NCBI GenBank assembly: GCA_903885865.1
Contig: CAISKH010000340.1
Span: forward strand, 1-5,386
Length of the DNA: 5,386 bases
Direction: 5' to 3'
Origin: an uncultured Mucilaginibacter sp.
GTDB taxonomy: Bacteria; Bacteroidota; Bacteroidia; Sphingobacteriales; Sphingobacteriaceae
Shown: positions 4,705 through 5,386 of the stretch, piece by piece
Position numbering within the stretch: position 1 is the first letter of the stretch
How the letters are laid out: each line of letters opens with the position of its first letter
Notes under the pieces: generated by a model
The model's input: only the letters and a program-made list of their open reading frames with translations
The model's database searches: none
What the model was told of the DNA's origin: nothing
Position numbers and translations under genes: made by a program

Positions 4705-5386
4705 TCATTTATGGCAGATGCTGATATCCGATTGCTGTTTAGCCGGGCTCATGTAAGGGATATTTAAATCCATTCCCCTCAAAATAAACCAAAAACCAAG
4801 GCCAACCATAAGGTAAGGCATGGCTGTATTTATCCGCTTGCGTATTATTGGCCCAACAAACCCTGAACTTATTGTAGCGATAAGCATTAACGGAAATGTT
4901 CCTATACCAAACCAAAACATATATTGCGCGGCATTTGATGGTGATGAAGTATTAACGGCACCTGCAAGTGCAAGATAAACAAAGCCGCAGGGTAAAAAGC
5001 CGTTAAGCAAGCCAATAACCAGGTGGCCGGCCCGGTGCTGCAAAGCATAATTTAAGGTGCGGTTAACGGGCAATAATAAAGCAGCAAGGAATTTATTGTT
5101 GCTAAAACGAATTTTAAAAAGTCTTGATAAACCCGCCATAATAATAAGTAAGCCGGTTAAAAGGCTTACACCCTGCTGCAGGCCAGATAGCCAAAGTTGC
5201 CTGCCAATGAAGCCAATAAGCAAACCCAAAAACGAGTAGGTAATAACGCGGCCCGTATTGTAAAGCAACTTATCTATAACAATAAGCCACCAGCGGTTTT
5301 GAAAGGAGGGAACAGCAAGCGCCAGTGGCCCGCACATGCCGATACAATGAATGCTGCCAAATAAACCAATAAAAAAAGCTACCAGG
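4705..5386 (-). CDS. DsbD_2 / 'sulfite exporter TauE/SafE'-type membrane protein, start outside window
   Basis: Polytopic inner-membrane protein; 226 residues are visible and the frame stays open to the right edge. The ATG at 5337 is internal, because the codons upstream read GSIHCIG straight into MCGPLALAVP, rebuilding the family motif HCxGMCGP. The true start lies beyond base 5386. About six hydrophobic segments are visible, including one with NGFLPCGFVY (codon for its Cys at 4987-4989), the second conserved family motif. The short polar C-terminus ends ICHK. Members are often annotated as sulfite exporters, but in many bacteria they lie with cbb3 oxidase or copper/c-type cytochrome assembly genes, and a role in metal or thiol transfer through the Cys motifs is more plausible here. 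That is inference from family context; substrate unknown. The gene converges on hemN with a 9-bp gap and is likely the last gene of an operon entering from the right. Confidence 0.85.
   Translation of the reverse strand, partial: LVAFFIGLFGSIHCIGMCGPLALAVPSFQNRWWLIVIDKLLYNTGRVITYSFLGLLIGFIGRQLWLSGLQQGVSLLTGLLIIMAGLSRLFKIRFSNNKFLAALLLPVNRTLNYALQHRAGHLVIGLLNGFLPCGFVYLALAGAVNTSSPSNAAQYMFWFGIGTFPLMLIATISSGFVGPIIRKRINTAMPYLMVGLGFWFILRGMDLNIPYMSPAKQQSDISICHK

Noticed and set aside
5057..5239. 60-codon plus-strand open frame
   Set aside because: Antisense to membrane segments of the DsbD_2-type gene; basic, low-complexity product.
5335..5337. ATG as start of the membrane protein
   Set aside because: The frame is open upstream to the window edge and encodes the conserved GSIHCIG part of the HCxGMCGP motif, so this Met is internal.

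Overview
The window looks like a chromosomal segment of a Bacteroidota species, probably of the Sphingobacteriaceae (Pedobacter/Mucilaginibacter type). The reasons are its AT-rich base composition, start codons without clear Shine-Dalgarno sequences, three TAnnTTTG (-7 type) promoter elements, and the protein sequences themselves. The genus is inferred, not proven.

Layout. On the minus strand, bases 1-288 hold the first 96 residues of a zinc-dependent alcohol dehydrogenase that runs off the left edge. A 252-bp divergent regulatory region (289-540) follows. It holds a -7 element for the dehydrogenase, two tandem Crp/Fnr-type boxes 22 bp apart, an 11-bp direct repeat, and a -7 element for the plus-strand genes. 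At 541-1728 is a soluble histidine kinase whose PAS domain carries the full set of haem and O2-contact residues of rhizobial FixL. It overlaps by 4 bp (ATGA) a response regulator at 1725-2777 in which a receiver domain is joined to an Fnr-like effector domain. An 82-bp gap (2778-2859) holds a third box, a 36-bp near-perfect inverted repeat and a -7 element. It leads into a two-gene unit: 2860-3318, a D-lactate dehydrogenase derivative that lacks its NAD-binding domain and ends in a Cys-rich tail, and 3319-4695, hemN, which begins on the base after the preceding stop codon. On the minus strand, converging on hemN with a 9-bp gap, is a DsbD_2/'sulfite exporter TauE/SafE'-type membrane protein (4705-5386) whose start lies beyond the right edge.

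How it fits together (inference). The kinase would sense O2 through haem and phosphorylate the adjacent regulator. The regulator carries an Fnr-like ExxSR recognition helix and would bind the TGA-N6-TCA boxes found before the alcohol dehydrogenase and before the LDH-derivative/hemN unit. In rhizobia the chain is FixL, then FixJ, then FixK, then targets; here FixJ and FixK functions appear to sit in one polypeptide. The targets suit low oxygen: an alcohol dehydrogenase of fermentative type, O2-independent haem synthesis, and a membrane protein of a family often found with cbb3 oxidase assembly genes. The least explained items are the domain-excised LDH protein and the large inverted repeat over its promoter.
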